64,000 bases of DNA from Tritonibacter litoralis (GCF_009496005.1 NZ_WIBF01000001.1:1-64000); one strand, 5' to 3'. Shown: positions 17,513 to 27,059, numbered from the stretch's first letter. Notes: generated from the letters alone by a model not told the origin. Numbers and translations are program-made.

Positions 17513-20500
17513 ATGAGCACTCGCCTCGCAAAACAGGGTCGCCTGATCGACCGTTCCAAACAGATCGTCTTTACCTTTAACGGCAAAAGCATGCTGGGCC
17601 ATCCCGGTGATACGCTGGCCTCGGCGCTTCTGGCCAATGACCAGATGCTGGTGGGGCGTTCGTTTAAGTACCACCGCCCCCGCGGCCTCGTCGCCTCTGG
17701 CGCCGAAGAGCCGAACGCGCTGGTGGGGCTCGGGTCCGGCACGCGCTATGAACCGAACCAGCGCGCCACCACCACCGAATTGTTCGAAGGTCTGGCGGCA
17801 CAGTCCCAAAACCATTGGCCCAGCCTCGAGTTCGACATTGGGATTGTGAACAGCAAACTATTCTCGCGCTTCCTGACGGCGGGTTTCTATTACAAGATGT
17901 TCATGCATCCCAAACCGTTTTGGAAACACGTCTACGAACCTTTCATTCGCCAATCTGCAGGTCTCGGCAAAGCCCCGGACAAAGAGCTGGTGGATGCCGA
18001 CACCTATGAACATTTCTATTTCTTTGCAGATGTTGTGATCGTTGGCGGCGGTGTGGCAGGTCTTCAGGCTGCAAAAACCGCGGCCGCCACAGGGGCCAAG
18101 GTTCTGTTGATGGAACAAAACGCCCATTGGGGCGGTCGTGCGCCAGTGGACGGCGGCACCATCGACGGGATGGAGGCTGAGGCCTGGGTCACCAAGACCC
18201 TGGATGAGCTGCGCGCGATGGAGAATGTCACCCTGCGCGACCGGATGATGGGCGCGGGCGTTTATGACCACGGCTATCTTCTGGGGTATGAACGTCTCAG
18301 CGACCATATGCCAGGCAAACCGGGGCCGCGTCATCGTCTGTGGCGGATCCGGACCAAACAGATCATCACGGCCACCGGTGCCATTGAACGCCCCTTGTCC
18401 TTTGCGGGCAATGATGTGCCGGGTGTGATGCTGGCCGCGTCCATGCGTGACTATGTGGTGAATTGGGGTGTGACGCCGGGCAAACGCGTGGTGATTGCCA
18501 CCAACAATGACGACGCCTATCGCACCGCGCTGATCCTCAAAGACGCCGGTGTCGAAGTCGCCTGCGTGGTCGACGCTCGCCGCCTGGGCGGTGGTGCCCT
18601 TGCGAAACAGGTGCGCGATGCGGGCATCCGTGTCGAAGACGGCCGCGCCATTGCGAAGGTCGCCGAAGGCAAACGTGTCACCAAGGTTGCAATCTGCCTG
18701 CAAAACGGCGATGGCCAATCCATCGAAGAGATCGAGGCCGATGCCGTGGCAATGTCCGGCGGCTGGTCGCCGGTGGTCCACCTGTGGTCCCATTGTGGGG
18801 GCAAGCTGACCTGGGATGACACCCAAGCCCATTTCCGCCCGGATCCAAACCGCGCACCGCTTTCGCATGATGGTCTGCCTTTTGTCTCTACCGCCGGTTC
18901 AGCTTCGGGTCCGATGGGCCTTGGCGCTGTTCTGAGCGATGCGGCAGAAGCCGGTGCCAAAGCCGCCGAGGCCGCTGGTCTGCCGGCGCAGGCTCCGGTG
19001 GCTGCCGTCGCCGAAGACGTCGAAGAGACCCAGATGGAGCCGGTCTGGCTGATGCCCGCCAATGCGGACATTCAACACCGGATGAAATCCTGGCTGGATT
19101 ATCAAAACGATGTCAAAGTCTCAGACGTGCAGCTTGCGGCCCGCGAAGGCTTTGAAAGCGTTGAGCACACCAAACGTTATACCACGCTTGGCATGGCCAC
19201 CGACCAGGGTAAGTTGAGCAATATCAACGGTCTGGCGATCCTTGCTGACAGTCTGGGGTCTGAGATCCCACAGGTGGGCACCACCACCTTCCGCCCGCCG
19301 TATCACCCGATTTCCATGGGAGCGATTGGTGGCGAAGCGCGCGGTGAAATCTTCCAGCCCCTGCGCAAGACGCCGATGTACGCGTGGAACGACAAAAACG
19401 GTGCGGATTGGGAGCCGGTGGGCCATTGGCGGCGTCCGTTTGCCTATATCCGGAATGGCGAAACCCAGCATGATGCGGTGAACCGCGAGGTGAAGAACAC
19501 CCGCGAAAACCTTGGACTGTTGGACGCATCCACTTTGGGCAAGCTGATTGTCAAAGGACCCGACGCGGGCAAGTTCCTGGATCTGATGTACACCAACATG
19601 ATGTCCAACCTGAAGGTTGGCAAATGCCGCTATGGTCTGATGTGTTCGGAAAACGGCTTCCTGATGGATGATGGCGTGGTTGCGCGCATCGATGACGACA
19701 CCTGGCTGTGTCATACCACCACCGGTGGCGCGGATCGTATCCACGCCCATATGGAAGAATGGCTGCAGACCGAATGGTGGGACATGAAAGTGTTCGTTGC
19801 CAATGTGACGGAGCAATACGCGCAGATCGCCGTGGTTGGACCCAATGCCCGTAAAGTGCTGGAAAAGCTTGGCGGTATGGATGTCTCCAAAGAGGCGCTG
19901 CCCTTTATGGAGTGGCGTGATGGTGAGATCGGCGGGTTCAAAGCGCGCGCTTATCGGATCTCTTTCTCGGGCGAATTGTCCTATGAGATTGCGGTTTCCG
20001 CGTCCGAAGGTCAGGCCTTCTGGGACGCGCTGATGGCCGCCGGTGCAGAGTTCGGCGTCATGCCCTATGGTACCGAATGTTTGCACATCCTGCGGGCCGA
20101 GAAGGGCTTTATCATGATTGGTGATGAAACCGATGGCACCGTGATCCCGCAGGATCTGGGGCTGCATTGGGCGCTGTCCAAGAAGAAAGAAGACTATATC
20201 GGCAAACGCGCGCATTCGCGGTCCCATATGGCGGATCCCGAACGCTGGCAGCTGGTGGGGCTGGAAACGGTTGACGGATCCGTTCTGCCAGACGGCGCAT
20301 ATGCGGTCGGGCAGGGGATCAATGCCAACGGTCAGAAAAATACCATTGGCCGGGTCACCTCGACCTACTTCTCGGCGAGCTTGAACCGTGGCATTGCCAT
20401 GGGCCTAGTGAAACACGGGCGCAAGCGGATGGGAGAGGTGATCTCGTTCCCGGGCACGGATGGCAAAACCTATGAGGCCAAGATCGTTGATCCGGTCGTC

Positions 20501-20533
20501 TACGACAAAGAAGGGGCAAAGCAGGATGTCTAA
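17513..20533 (+). CDS. soxA: Sarcosine oxidase subunit alpha
   Basis: A 1006-residue subunit starting at MSTRLAKQGRLIDRS; an ATG ten codons upstream (17483) is a weaker alternative. The ferredoxin-like N-terminal part (about 15-105) contains GHPGDTLASALLAND and RSFKYHRPRG. A nucleotide-binding domain begins DVVIVGGGVAGLQAAK near residue 172. The C-terminal 400 residues are a GcvT-like folate-binding domain (GLLDASTLGKL, MYTNMMSNLKVG). This subunit moves formaldehyde onto tetrahydrofolate. It overlaps soxG by 8 bases. Confidence 0.95.
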   Translation: MSTRLAKQGRLIDRSKQIVFTFNGKSMLGHPGDTLASALLANDQMLVGRSFKYHRPRGLVASGAEEPNALVGLGSGTRYEPNQRATTTELFEGLAAQSQNHWPSLEFDIGIVNSKLFSRFLTAGFYYKMFMHPKPFWKHVYEPFIRQSAGLGKAPDKELVDADTYEHFYFFADVVIVGGGVAGLQAAKTAAATGAKVLLMEQNAHWGGRAPVDGGTIDGMEAEAWVTKTLDELRAMENVTLRDRMMGAGVYDHGYLLGYERLSDHMPGKPGPRHRLWRIRTKQIITATGAIERPLSFAGNDVPGVMLAASMRDYVVNWGVTPGKRVVIATNNDDAYRTALILKDAGVEVACVVDARRLGGGALAKQVRDAGIRVEDGRAIAKVAEGKRVTKVAICLQNGDGQSIEEIEADAVAMSGGWSPVVHLWSHCGGKLTWDDTQAHFRPDPNRAPLSHDGLPFVSTAGSASGPMGLGAVLSDAAEAGAKAAEAAGLPAQAPVAAVAEDVEETQMEPVWLMPANADIQHRMKSWLDYQNDVKVSDVQLAAREGFESVEHTKRYTTLGMATDQGKLSNINGLAILADSLGSEIPQVGTTTFRPPYHPISMGAIGGEARGEIFQPLRKTPMYAWNDKNGADWEPVGHWRRPFAYIRNGETQHDAVNREVKNTRENLGLLDASTLGKLIVKGPDAGKFLDLMYTNMMSNLKVGKCRYGLMCSENGFLMDDGVVARIDDDTWLCHTTTGGADRIHAHMEEWLQTEWWDMKVFVANVTEQYAQIAVVGPNARKVLEKLGGMDVSKEALPFMEWRDGEIGGFKARAYRISFSGELSYEIAVSASEGQAFWDALMAAGAEFGVMPYGTECLHILRAEKGFIMIGDETDGTVIPQDLGLHWALSKKKEDYIGKRAHSRSHMADPERWQLVGLETVDGSVLPDGAYAVGQGINANGQKNTIGRVTSTYFSASLNRGIAMGLVKHGRKRMGEVISFPGTDGKTYEAKIVDPVVYDKEGAKQDV

Positions 20534-21095
20534 AGCGGTAAGTGTTTTGAACGGTGCGCGGTTTTCCGGCTTGGCCGAGGTTGCAGATGCAGGGTTGGTC
20601 GGCATGATCACCCTGCGTGGGGATCTCGAGTCGTCGGCCGTTGCTGCGGCGGTGCAATCGACCACCGGTTGCGCCATCCCTGCCGTGCGCAAAACGGTTG
20701 AGGCCTCCGGGAATTCTGTGTCCTGGATGTCGCCGGACGAGCTGTTGATTGTCACAGCCTATGATCAGGTCGCAGACCTCTGTGCCAAACTGCAGGAGGC
20801 GTTGACCCAAGAGCATGCGCTGGTGGTCAATGTCTCCGATGCGCGCTCCTGTTTTACCCTGTCGGGCAATGGCGCGCGTGAAGTGCTGGGCAAGGTGGCA
20901 CCGGTGGATTTTGCCGCCGATCAATTCCAACCCGGTGATTTCCGTCGCAGCCGTCTGGCACAGGTTGCAGGCGCGTTCTGGCTGGATCAGGGCGGTGCCT
21001 TTCACATCGTCTGTTTCCGCTCCGTTGGCGAATATGTCTTTAATCTTCTTAAGACGGCAGCCGATCCAGATGCGGGCGTCGGGGTCTACAGCTAA
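20526..21095 (+). CDS. soxG: Sarcosine oxidase subunit gamma
   Basis: A 189-residue gamma subunit whose ATG overlaps the soxA stop, as usual in this operon. WMSPDELLIVT, VVNVSDARSCFTLSGNGAREVL and FRRSRLAQVAGAFWL match the family, which resembles the C-terminal part of GcvT. It completes soxBDAG. No folate genes (folD, purU) follow, unlike some relatives. Confidence 0.92.
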   Translation: MSKAVSVLNGARFSGLAEVADAGLVGMITLRGDLESSAVAAAVQSTTGCAIPAVRKTVEASGNSVSWMSPDELLIVTAYDQVADLCAKLQEALTQEHALVVNVSDARSCFTLSGNGAREVLGKVAPVDFAADQFQPGDFRRSRLAQVAGAFWLDQGGAFHIVCFRSVGEYVFNLLKTAADPDAGVGVYS

Positions 21096-21201
21096 ACCAA
21101 CAAGAATTGGGTCCAAACGGTTTCGGGTTGCGTCAAGTTTTCACTTTAGGGGTGAGTAAACTTCCTGTTAAATGAGGGGGTTAGAACTTGAAGGAATAGT
21201 A

Positions 21202-21609
21202 ATGAAATCGTTTGGAACCGCCACATTTGGTGCCGTTGCAGCCCTTTTTTTGGCAACATCTCAGGCCGCAGCGCTTGAATATCTGTGTGAATTTAAAAAT
21301 CCCAGCAGTCGCAAGACCATTCCGGAGCAGGTCCTTGTAAAAGTTTCGCCGGATGGGTCATCGGCGGACATTATCGACCCGTTTCTGCTGCACTACGGTC
21401 AAGCTCCGCTGAAAGCTTCTTCTTTCTCAGACAACGACAAGCTGATGAAGGCAAAATGGCTCCTCAAGGCGGACACCGGTGGAGCCTATGTGAAATTCAG
21501 CTATTTCCTTGTGTTCCGCAAAGCCCGTGGCAAAGCGTCGATCTCATTGACACCACATGGGTATGACAACAGCGAAAGCGGCACAGGATCCTGTAAAATC
21601 CGCACTTAG
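21202..21609 (+). CDS. Small secreted protein of unknown function
   Basis: The ATG at 21202 after an AAGGA site gives 135 residues with a clear signal peptide (MKSFGTATFGAVAALFLATSQAAA, shown by its hydrophobic core and AxA end). The mature part has two cysteines, one near the start (LEYLCEF) and one near the end (GSCKIRT), which could form a disulfide. No family is recognised. It stands alone between soxG and sodB and is probably periplasmic. Confidence 0.75.
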   Translation: MKSFGTATFGAVAALFLATSQAAALEYLCEFKNPSSRKTIPEQVLVKVSPDGSSADIIDPFLLHYGQAPLKASSFSDNDKLMKAKWLLKADTGGAYVKFSYFLVFRKARGKASISLTPHGYDNSESGTGSCKIRT

Positions 21610-21823
21610 TCGGCGGCGGCCTGGACGTGACATCTGACCTGCTCAGCGCATGAGCGGGTCTTTTGGGGGCGAGCTGTCCTGAGGGGGCGGTTTTGGGTTT
21701 CATTGAGTTCTGGAAACAAACCAGTCAGGAAATCGACAATTAACCTCACCTCAGGCTTGACCTGCGCGCAGGCTGCGATCATCTATCATCCCGGAAACGC
21801 AACTTTTTTGACAGGGGGCCATC

Positions 21824-22423
21824 ATGGCATTTGAACTTCCCGATCTTCCTTACGCGCATGACGCGCTGGCCGACAAAGGCATGTCCGCAGAGACTCTGGA
21901 ATTCCACCACGATCTGCACCACAAAGCCTATGTCGACAACGGCAACAAGCTGATCGCGGGCACCGAATGGGACGGCAAGACTCTGGAAGAGATCATTGTT
22001 GGCACCTACGACAAAGCCGCTGTTGCGCAAAACGGCATCTTCAACAACATCTCTCAGCTGTGGAACCACAACCAGTTCTGGGAAATGATGGGCCCGGGCG
22101 CATCCGCAATGCCGACCGAGCTGGAAAAAGCAATCATCGACAGCTTTGGCTCGGTTGACGAGTTCAAGTCGCAGTTCTCGGCTGCGGGCGCAGGTCAGTT
22201 CGGCTCTGGTTGGGCCTGGCTGGTTAAGGACACCGACGGTGGCCTGAAAGTGACCAAGACCGAAAACGGCGTGAACCCTCTGTGCTTTGGTCAAACCGCA
22301 TTGTTGGGTTGCGACGTGTGGGAGCACTCCTACTACATCGATTTCCGCAACAAGCGTCCGGCCTATCTGACCAACTTCCTGGACAACCTGGTTAACTGGG
22401 AAAACGTGGCGTCCCGCCTGTAA
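21824..22423 (+). CDS. sodB: Superoxide dismutase, iron type
   Basis: A 199-residue Fe/Mn-family dismutase. The metal ligands are His28 (FHHDLHHKAYV), His82 (WNHNQFW), Asp164 and His168 (LGCDVWEHSYYIDF). Gln78 in NNISQLW and the overall pattern favour iron over manganese, although cambialistic use is possible. There is no signal peptide, so it acts in the cytoplasm. It is a single-gene unit ending in a strong terminator at 22463-22491. Confidence 0.95.
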   Translation: MAFELPDLPYAHDALADKGMSAETLEFHHDLHHKAYVDNGNKLIAGTEWDGKTLEEIIVGTYDKAAVAQNGIFNNISQLWNHNQFWEMMGPGASAMPTELEKAIIDSFGSVDEFKSQFSAAGAGQFGSGWAWLVKDTDGGLKVTKTENGVNPLCFGQTALLGCDVWEHSYYIDFRNKRPAYLTNFLDNLVNWENVASRL

Positions 22424-22462
22424 TCTGGCGGCCTGTAATCTGGCCAACCGCCAAACATTCCG

Positions 22463-22491
22463 AAAACCCCGCCCAGGTGGCGGGGTTTTTT
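22463..22491 (+). terminator. Rho-independent terminator after sodB
   Basis: CCCCGCC (22467-22473) pairs with GGCGGGG (22479-22485) across a five-base loop and is followed by six T. It lies between convergent sodB and the LysR gene. Confidence 0.9.
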
Positions 22492-22496
22492 GTAGG

Positions 22497-23399
22497 TCAC
22501 TGCAAAATCGCCGCTGCGGCTTTGCGCAATGTCTCGGTCACCAGCGACAGCCCATTGATTTCCCCACCTTCGCGGCGCGCCAGCAGGGCAATATCGCGGT
22601 CCGCATTTTCGGCCTGCAAGGGGCGCAGCGTGACCTCACTGCGGTGCATTGCATGCATGCGGGCAAACAGGTCTGGCAAGATGGCAACCCCCGCTCCGGA
22701 AGCCGCCATCAACAGCAATGAGTCCATGCTTGTGCCCTCATACTCATCAGACACCACACCGCCGGTTTCAGCCGCCAGCGCGTAAACGATGCGCGAAATC
22801 CGGTGGCTTTGGTCCAGGGTCAACAAAAGGCGGCGATCCAGATCAATGGCAGAGGCGGGCGCAGCGCTGCACGCCATCGGATCGTCACTGGCCACGGCGA
22901 TCCACAGACGCTCATTAAACAGGCGGTTCTGAATTGTGTTTGGATGATCTTCGGGAGTTGAGATGATCACGTCAAAGCGGCCCGACTTTAATCCGGCCTC
23001 CAAATCCTTGGTGTTTTCTTCCCGCACCAGAACCCGCAACCCTGGCTCCAGCCGGTGCAATTCCCGCACCGCCTGCGGCAAGAGATAAGGGCCAATAGAG
23101 GGCAGAACCCCCAACCGCAGACGTCCGGCAAACGGCAGATCCGAGGCCATTGCGGTGCGCAGATCCTGCACCTCGCGCAGAATTTTCTGTGCACGATCAA
23201 CAAAGTCTGCGCCTTTGGCCGTCAATTGAACCCCGCCACGGTTGCGTTCAAACAACCGCACGTCCAGTTCGTTTTCGACGGCGGCAATCTGGGCCGACAG
23301 GCTGGGTTGACTGACGTTCAGAACCTCAGCCGCTAGGTTAAAGCGCCCAAGCCGATGAACGGTGACGATGTATTCCAACTGACGCAGGGTGGGGCGCAT
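22497..23399 (-). CDS. LysR-family transcriptional regulator (OxyR/CbbR-like)
   Basis: A 300-residue LysR protein. The winged helix-turn-helix is at about 5-62 (RQLEYIVTV...FNLAAEVLNVSQPSLSAQI), and an effector-binding domain follows with GRLRLGVLPSIGPYLLP. The overall sequence resembles OxyR, but only one Cys is present in the sensor domain (ACSAAP), so the redox-active pair of true OxyR is missing. It is divergent from the SbtA-like transporter gene, with 95 bases between them that contain an inverted repeat. The common LysR layout makes the transporter its likely target. Confidence 0.88.
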   Translation of the reverse strand: MRPTLRQLEYIVTVHRLGRFNLAAEVLNVSQPSLSAQIAAVENELDVRLFERNRGGVQLTAKGADFVDRAQKILREVQDLRTAMASDLPFAGRLRLGVLPSIGPYLLPQAVRELHRLEPGLRVLVREENTKDLEAGLKSGRFDVIISTPEDHPNTIQNRLFNERLWIAVASDDPMACSAAPASAIDLDRRLLLTLDQSHRISRIVYALAAETGGVVSDEYEGTSMDSLLLMAASGAGVAILPDLFARMHAMHRSEVTLRPLQAENADRDIALLARREGGEINGLSLVTETLRKAAAAILQ

Positions 23400-23430
23400 T
23401 AAATAGCCTGATCCTATCCAAAGGTTAGAA

Positions 23431-23450
23431 TAATAATATTGGGATTATCA
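23431..23450. promoter_or_regulatory. Candidate LysR-binding inverted repeat
   Basis: TAATAAT (23431-23437) and ATTATCA (23444-23450) form a 6-of-7 inverted repeat around ATTGGG, in the A/T-rich gap between the divergent LysR and SbtA-like genes. The position suits a shared operator; binding is inference. Confidence 0.35.
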
Positions 23451-23494
23451 AATGGGACAAGTCATTTCCGCAGAAACACTTATGCGGAGGCGAT

Positions 23495-24475
23495 ATGCCC
23501 AATTTGATCGAGACCCTCGCTGGCAACCTTTTGGTGCCCACCATCCTGTTCTTTGCGCTAGGGTTGTTGGCGGCGTTTGTTCGCAGCGATCTCTCCATTC
23601 CCGAAGGGGCGGCCAAATTCATGTCGCTCTATCTTTTGCTGGCCATTGGGTTCAAAGGCGGCAGCAACCTGGCCGAGCAGGGGGCAACCACGCATCTGTT
23701 CCTGACAATTTTGACCGGCGTGCTTTTGTCTTTTGCGATCCCATTTGCGGCCTTTGGCCTATTGCGGATCATGACCCGGCTCGATCCTTTGAATGCGGCC
23801 GCTGTGGCGGGGCATTATGGCTCGATCTCTATCGTGACCTTTGTCACCGCAACCAGCCTTCTGGACCTTGTGGGCCTATCCCATGACGGGTTTATGGTGG
23901 CGGTTGCGGCGGCGATGGAGGTCCCTGCGATCATCTCAGCCCTGTGGCTGGCCTCACGCAGGAGCGGGGCTGCGGATGCTGGCAGCGCGCAGTCCGGTGG
24001 AATGCTGTGGCGGGATCTTTTGGCAAATGGGTCGATTGTCTTGTTGACCGGGGCCTTTGCCATTGGCGCTGTCACCGGGGGCAAGGGTATGGATATGATC
24101 GCGCCCTTTATCGTCACGCCGTTTACTGGGATCCTGTGCCTGTTTCTGTTGGACATGGGCCTGAATGCCGGGCGCAGCCTGCTGCGCAATCGCCATATGT
24201 TGTCCTGCGGCTTGTTCGGCTTTGGCATGCTGATGCCCATGGTGGGGGCAGCTATGGCATTTGTCGCTGGCAGCATATTGGGTTTGATGCCGGGCAGCCT
24301 GTTTTTGTTGATGGTTCTGTCGGCGTCGGCGTCCTATATCGCGGTGCCGGCCGCGATGAAGATCGCCCTGCCACGGGCTGAGTCGGGGATCTACCTGACC
24401 CTGTCCTTGGGCGTGTCTTTCCCGTTCAACATCACCGTTGGACTGCCACTTTACCTGTGGCTCGCCACATTGTGA
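23495..24475 (+). CDS. SbtA-like (sodium-dependent bicarbonate transporter family) membrane protein
   Basis: A 326-residue protein with about ten hydrophobic helices. The N-terminal TILFFALGLLAAFVRSDLSIPEGAAKF and SLYLLLAIGFKGG, split across residues 16-56, are typical of the SbtA/PF05982 family. AVAGHYGSISIVTFVTA near 108-124 matches the central signature. In cyanobacteria SbtA imports bicarbonate with sodium. Here there is no carboxysome or RuBisCO gene nearby and no SbtB-like PII gene adjacent, so the substrate may be bicarbonate for anaplerosis or another anion. The ATG follows GCGGAGG. It is divergent from a LysR gene. Confidence 0.85.
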   Translation: MPNLIETLAGNLLVPTILFFALGLLAAFVRSDLSIPEGAAKFMSLYLLLAIGFKGGSNLAEQGATTHLFLTILTGVLLSFAIPFAAFGLLRIMTRLDPLNAAAVAGHYGSISIVTFVTATSLLDLVGLSHDGFMVAVAAAMEVPAIISALWLASRRSGAADAGSAQSGGMLWRDLLANGSIVLLTGAFAIGAVTGGKGMDMIAPFIVTPFTGILCLFLLDMGLNAGRSLLRNRHMLSCGLFGFGMLMPMVGAAMAFVAGSILGLMPGSLFLLMVLSASASYIAVPAAMKIALPRAESGIYLTLSLGVSFPFNITVGLPLYLWLATL

Positions 24476-24487
24476 CGCGGCGTGGGG

Positions 24488-25030
24488 TCATTGGGTGAGG
24501 GTGTCGAGCGCGTCTTCAACCGTGTCCACCCATGTCAGCGCATCGTGAACATCGGTTCCTGCAAACTCCTGATCGATCACATGGTCGATCAGGGCACGCA
24601 AAGGCTCCCAATAGCCATCGGTGTTCAGCAACAGGATGGGTTTGCTGTGCAGCCCCAGTTGACGCCAGGTGATGGCTTCGAACAATTCATCCAGCGACCC
24701 CATGCCGCCGGGCAGCACAACCACCGCGTCGGCATTGTAAAGCATGACTTTTTTGCGTTCATGCATGGTTTCTGTCACAATGTAGGTCGTCAAATCGGAC
24801 TTGCCGATCTCGCGTTTGACAAGATGTTCCGGGATCACGCCAAAGACGTCGCCGCCACTGTCCATGGCCGCACGGGCAACGGTACCCATCAGCCCGACGT
24901 CGCCTGCGCCATACACCAGGCGTAATCCTTGGGCAGCCAGCCCACGGCCGAGCGCCGTTGCGGCTGATTCGAAGCTTTTGCTTGCTCCCAATCGGGAGCC
25001 GCAATACACACAGACGGAATTAATTTTCAT
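24488..25030 (-). CDS. LOG-family Rossmann protein (nucleoside-5'-monophosphate phosphoribohydrolase)
   Basis: A 180-residue protein that begins INSVCVYCGSRLGA and carries VVLPGGMGSLDELFEAITWRQLG, the PGGxGTxxE active-site motif of the LOG/YvdD family (Arg and Glu residues hydrolyse cytokinin riboside monophosphates or AMP). The family is often mislabelled lysine decarboxylase. It converges with the SbtA-like gene, 12 bases apart, and is divergent from the LysM gene. The natural substrate in bacteria is unclear. Confidence 0.88.
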   Translation of the reverse strand: MKINSVCVYCGSRLGASKSFESAATALGRGLAAQGLRLVYGAGDVGLMGTVARAAMDSGGDVFGVIPEHLVKREIGKSDLTTYIVTETMHERKKVMLYNADAVVVLPGGMGSLDELFEAITWRQLGLHSKPILLLNTDGYWEPLRALIDHVIDQEFAGTDVHDALTWVDTVEDALDTLTQ

Positions 25031-25150
25031 TCGGCGGATCTTTGCTGTTGTTTCAAGGTGAAAGACGGCGCGCTTGAACGTCTGATAACGGGTCCTGGTC
25101 TGCGGCTCAACAAGAAGCGGGGAGATACCCCGTGCAAAGGAAGGAATACC

Positions 25151-27013
25151 ATGGCGGGAACATCCAGCACAGGGGGCGTGGGGGCGCTCACGATCGCGGG
25201 GGTTGCGGCGGTTGTTGTTATTGTGGGCGGCGTTGTGCTGACACGGATGGGTGTCTTCGAGGGCGAAGCGCCTGCTGTTGATGCACCAATTGCTGGCGAA
25301 CCTGCTGCCCTGGCTTCGTCATCCGCGCAAAACCCTGCGCCACAGACGGCCAATACGGACACGTCAGAGCCTGATGCGCCGCAAGCTGACGCGCCGCAGG
25401 CGGAAACGGCAGAGCCCGAAGTTGCCGAGGTGGCAGAGGACACATCCACGGCCCAAGTGGACGCGCCCGTAGAACCCGAAGCTGCTGAAGTGGCGGTTCC
25501 CGTTCTGACAGCGCCCACGATTGATGTCATCCGATTTGAACCCGACGGAACCGGTCTGATTGCAGGCAGTGCCGTGCCGGGTGCGCAGGTCTTTGTACGT
25601 TTGGATGCGAAGGTGATTGAGGAATTCACCGCCAACGACACGGGGGAGTTTGTGATCTTCCCGATCCTGGAGCCCGCAGCAAATCCTCGTGTCCTGACGT
25701 TTGAGGCGCGGTTGGGTGATCAATTAGTCATCTCGGATGAGAGTTTTATTCTGGCACCCGCCGTCCCGGTTGCCGTGGCCGAATCCCAGCCTGAACCGGA
25801 AGCGCCCGAGGTTGCTGCGCCCGCAGAGGTGGTTGTGAAAACCCCAACGCCTGAGACCCCAGCGATCCAAGACGTGGCCGTCGCCGCGCCAGCGGAGGCC
25901 CCGGCAGCCACACCTGTGCAAGAACCGGAACCGGCCCAAACGGCAACCGATGTTCCCGCTGAGGTCGCCGAGACTGCGGTGCCTGCTGAGGCTGCGATTG
26001 CTGAGGCCGCGATTGGTGAGCCCGCGACCGAAGAAGCGACGGATCAGGTCATCGCCGATGTGGTCGAACCCGAAGTTGCTGCAACAAGCAACGTAGAAAC
26101 GGCCGAGGAGTCGGTGGCGACAACGGTTGCGGAGCCCGCGCAAACGTCAACAGGCGAGGCGCTGGCCGTGGCCGAAGCTCCAGCAGAGGTCGCCACAGAA
26201 GCGCCGGAACCGGCCCCCGTTGCATCCGAAGCGCTTGCCAGCCCAACCATTGACGCGGTTGTTGGTACAGAACCGGTCAAGCCATCCGTCGACACGCCTG
26301 CAGCGCAGGAGGACCCGGCACAGACCTTGGCTTTGTTGCAGACCCCTGCGCCGGCCGTCGACCCACAGCCCGCGCCAGAACCCGCCCCGCAGCCAGCCCC
26401 GACTGTGGCCCCCTCCGCCGAAGAGACCGTGACGCCTTCGCCCAAGCCGCGCGCTGCTGCAATTGCCGTTTTACGTGCGGGTCCGGACGGGGTGGAGGTG
26501 GTTCAACCCGTTGCACCGCCGACACCGGAATTGGCGGACAAAGTCGCGCTGGATGCCATCAGCTACACGCCCAAGGGAGATGTGGAATTGGCAGGCCGCG
26601 CCCGTCCGGCGGCTTTGGTCCGGGTCTATATCGACAACAGCCCGGTGGTTGATGTGCGCACCAATGTAAACGGCCGCTGGCGGACCCGGTTGGATGATGT
26701 GGCACCGGGGATTTACACCCTGCGTCTGGATGAGCTTGATCCGCTGGAAGGCAAAGTGCTGAGCCGTCTGGAAACCCCGTTCAAACGCGAAGCCCCCGAA
26801 GTCTTGGCAGCACCTGCGCCTGAACCCGGCGAGCCCGAGGTTGAAACCACGGTGCGGGCGGTGACCGTGCAGAAAGGTGACACGCTTTGGGCAATTTCGC
26901 AGGATCGCTATGGCGATGGTTTCCTGTTTGTGCGGGTGTTTGAAGCCAACCGAGAGGCGATCCGCAACCCGGATCTGATTTATCCGGGCCAGATCTTTAC
27001 CTTGCCGGAATAA
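25151..27013 (+). CDS. Membrane-anchored LysM protein with long Ala/Pro/Glu-rich linker
   Basis: The ATG at 25151 behind AAGGAAGGAA gives 620 residues. One membrane helix lies at about 10-31, and most of the rest is periplasmic. Two related beta-rich modules sit at about 117-200 (IDVIRFEPDGTGLIAGSAVPG...) and 460-545 (LDAISYTPKGDVELAGRARP...). Between them is a long low-complexity linker of Ala, Pro, Glu and Val. The C-terminal 50 residues are a LysM domain (VTVQKGDTLWAISQDRYGDG) that binds peptidoglycan. It is probably a cell-envelope organiser. It is a single-gene unit with a terminator at 27034-27059. Confidence 0.85.
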   Translation: MAGTSSTGGVGALTIAGVAAVVVIVGGVVLTRMGVFEGEAPAVDAPIAGEPAALASSSAQNPAPQTANTDTSEPDAPQADAPQAETAEPEVAEVAEDTSTAQVDAPVEPEAAEVAVPVLTAPTIDVIRFEPDGTGLIAGSAVPGAQVFVRLDAKVIEEFTANDTGEFVIFPILEPAANPRVLTFEARLGDQLVISDESFILAPAVPVAVAESQPEPEAPEVAAPAEVVVKTPTPETPAIQDVAVAAPAEAPAATPVQEPEPAQTATDVPAEVAETAVPAEAAIAEAAIGEPATEEATDQVIADVVEPEVAATSNVETAEESVATTVAEPAQTSTGEALAVAEAPAEVATEAPEPAPVASEALASPTIDAVVGTEPVKPSVDTPAAQEDPAQTLALLQTPAPAVDPQPAPEPAPQPAPTVAPSAEETVTPSPKPRAAAIAVLRAGPDGVEVVQPVAPPTPELADKVALDAISYTPKGDVELAGRARPAALVRVYIDNSPVVDVRTNVNGRWRTRLDDVAPGIYTLRLDELDPLEGKVLSRLETPFKREAPEVLAAPAPEPGEPEVETTVRAVTVQKGDTLWAISQDRYGDGFLFVRVFEANREAIRNPDLIYPGQIFTLPE

Positions 27014-27033
27014 GCCAAACCAATCATAAGTTT

Positions 27034-27059
27034 AAAGCGCGCCGCCTCTGGCGCGTTTT
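27034..27059 (+). terminator. Rho-independent terminator after the LysM gene
   Basis: CGCGCC (27038-27043) pairs with GGCGCG (27050-27055) across GCCTCT and is followed by TTTT. A-U pairs extend the stem. Confidence 0.8.

Noticed and set aside
22497-23399. Calling the LysR protein OxyR
   Set aside because: The sensor domain has only one Cys, so the redox-active disulfide of OxyR cannot form.
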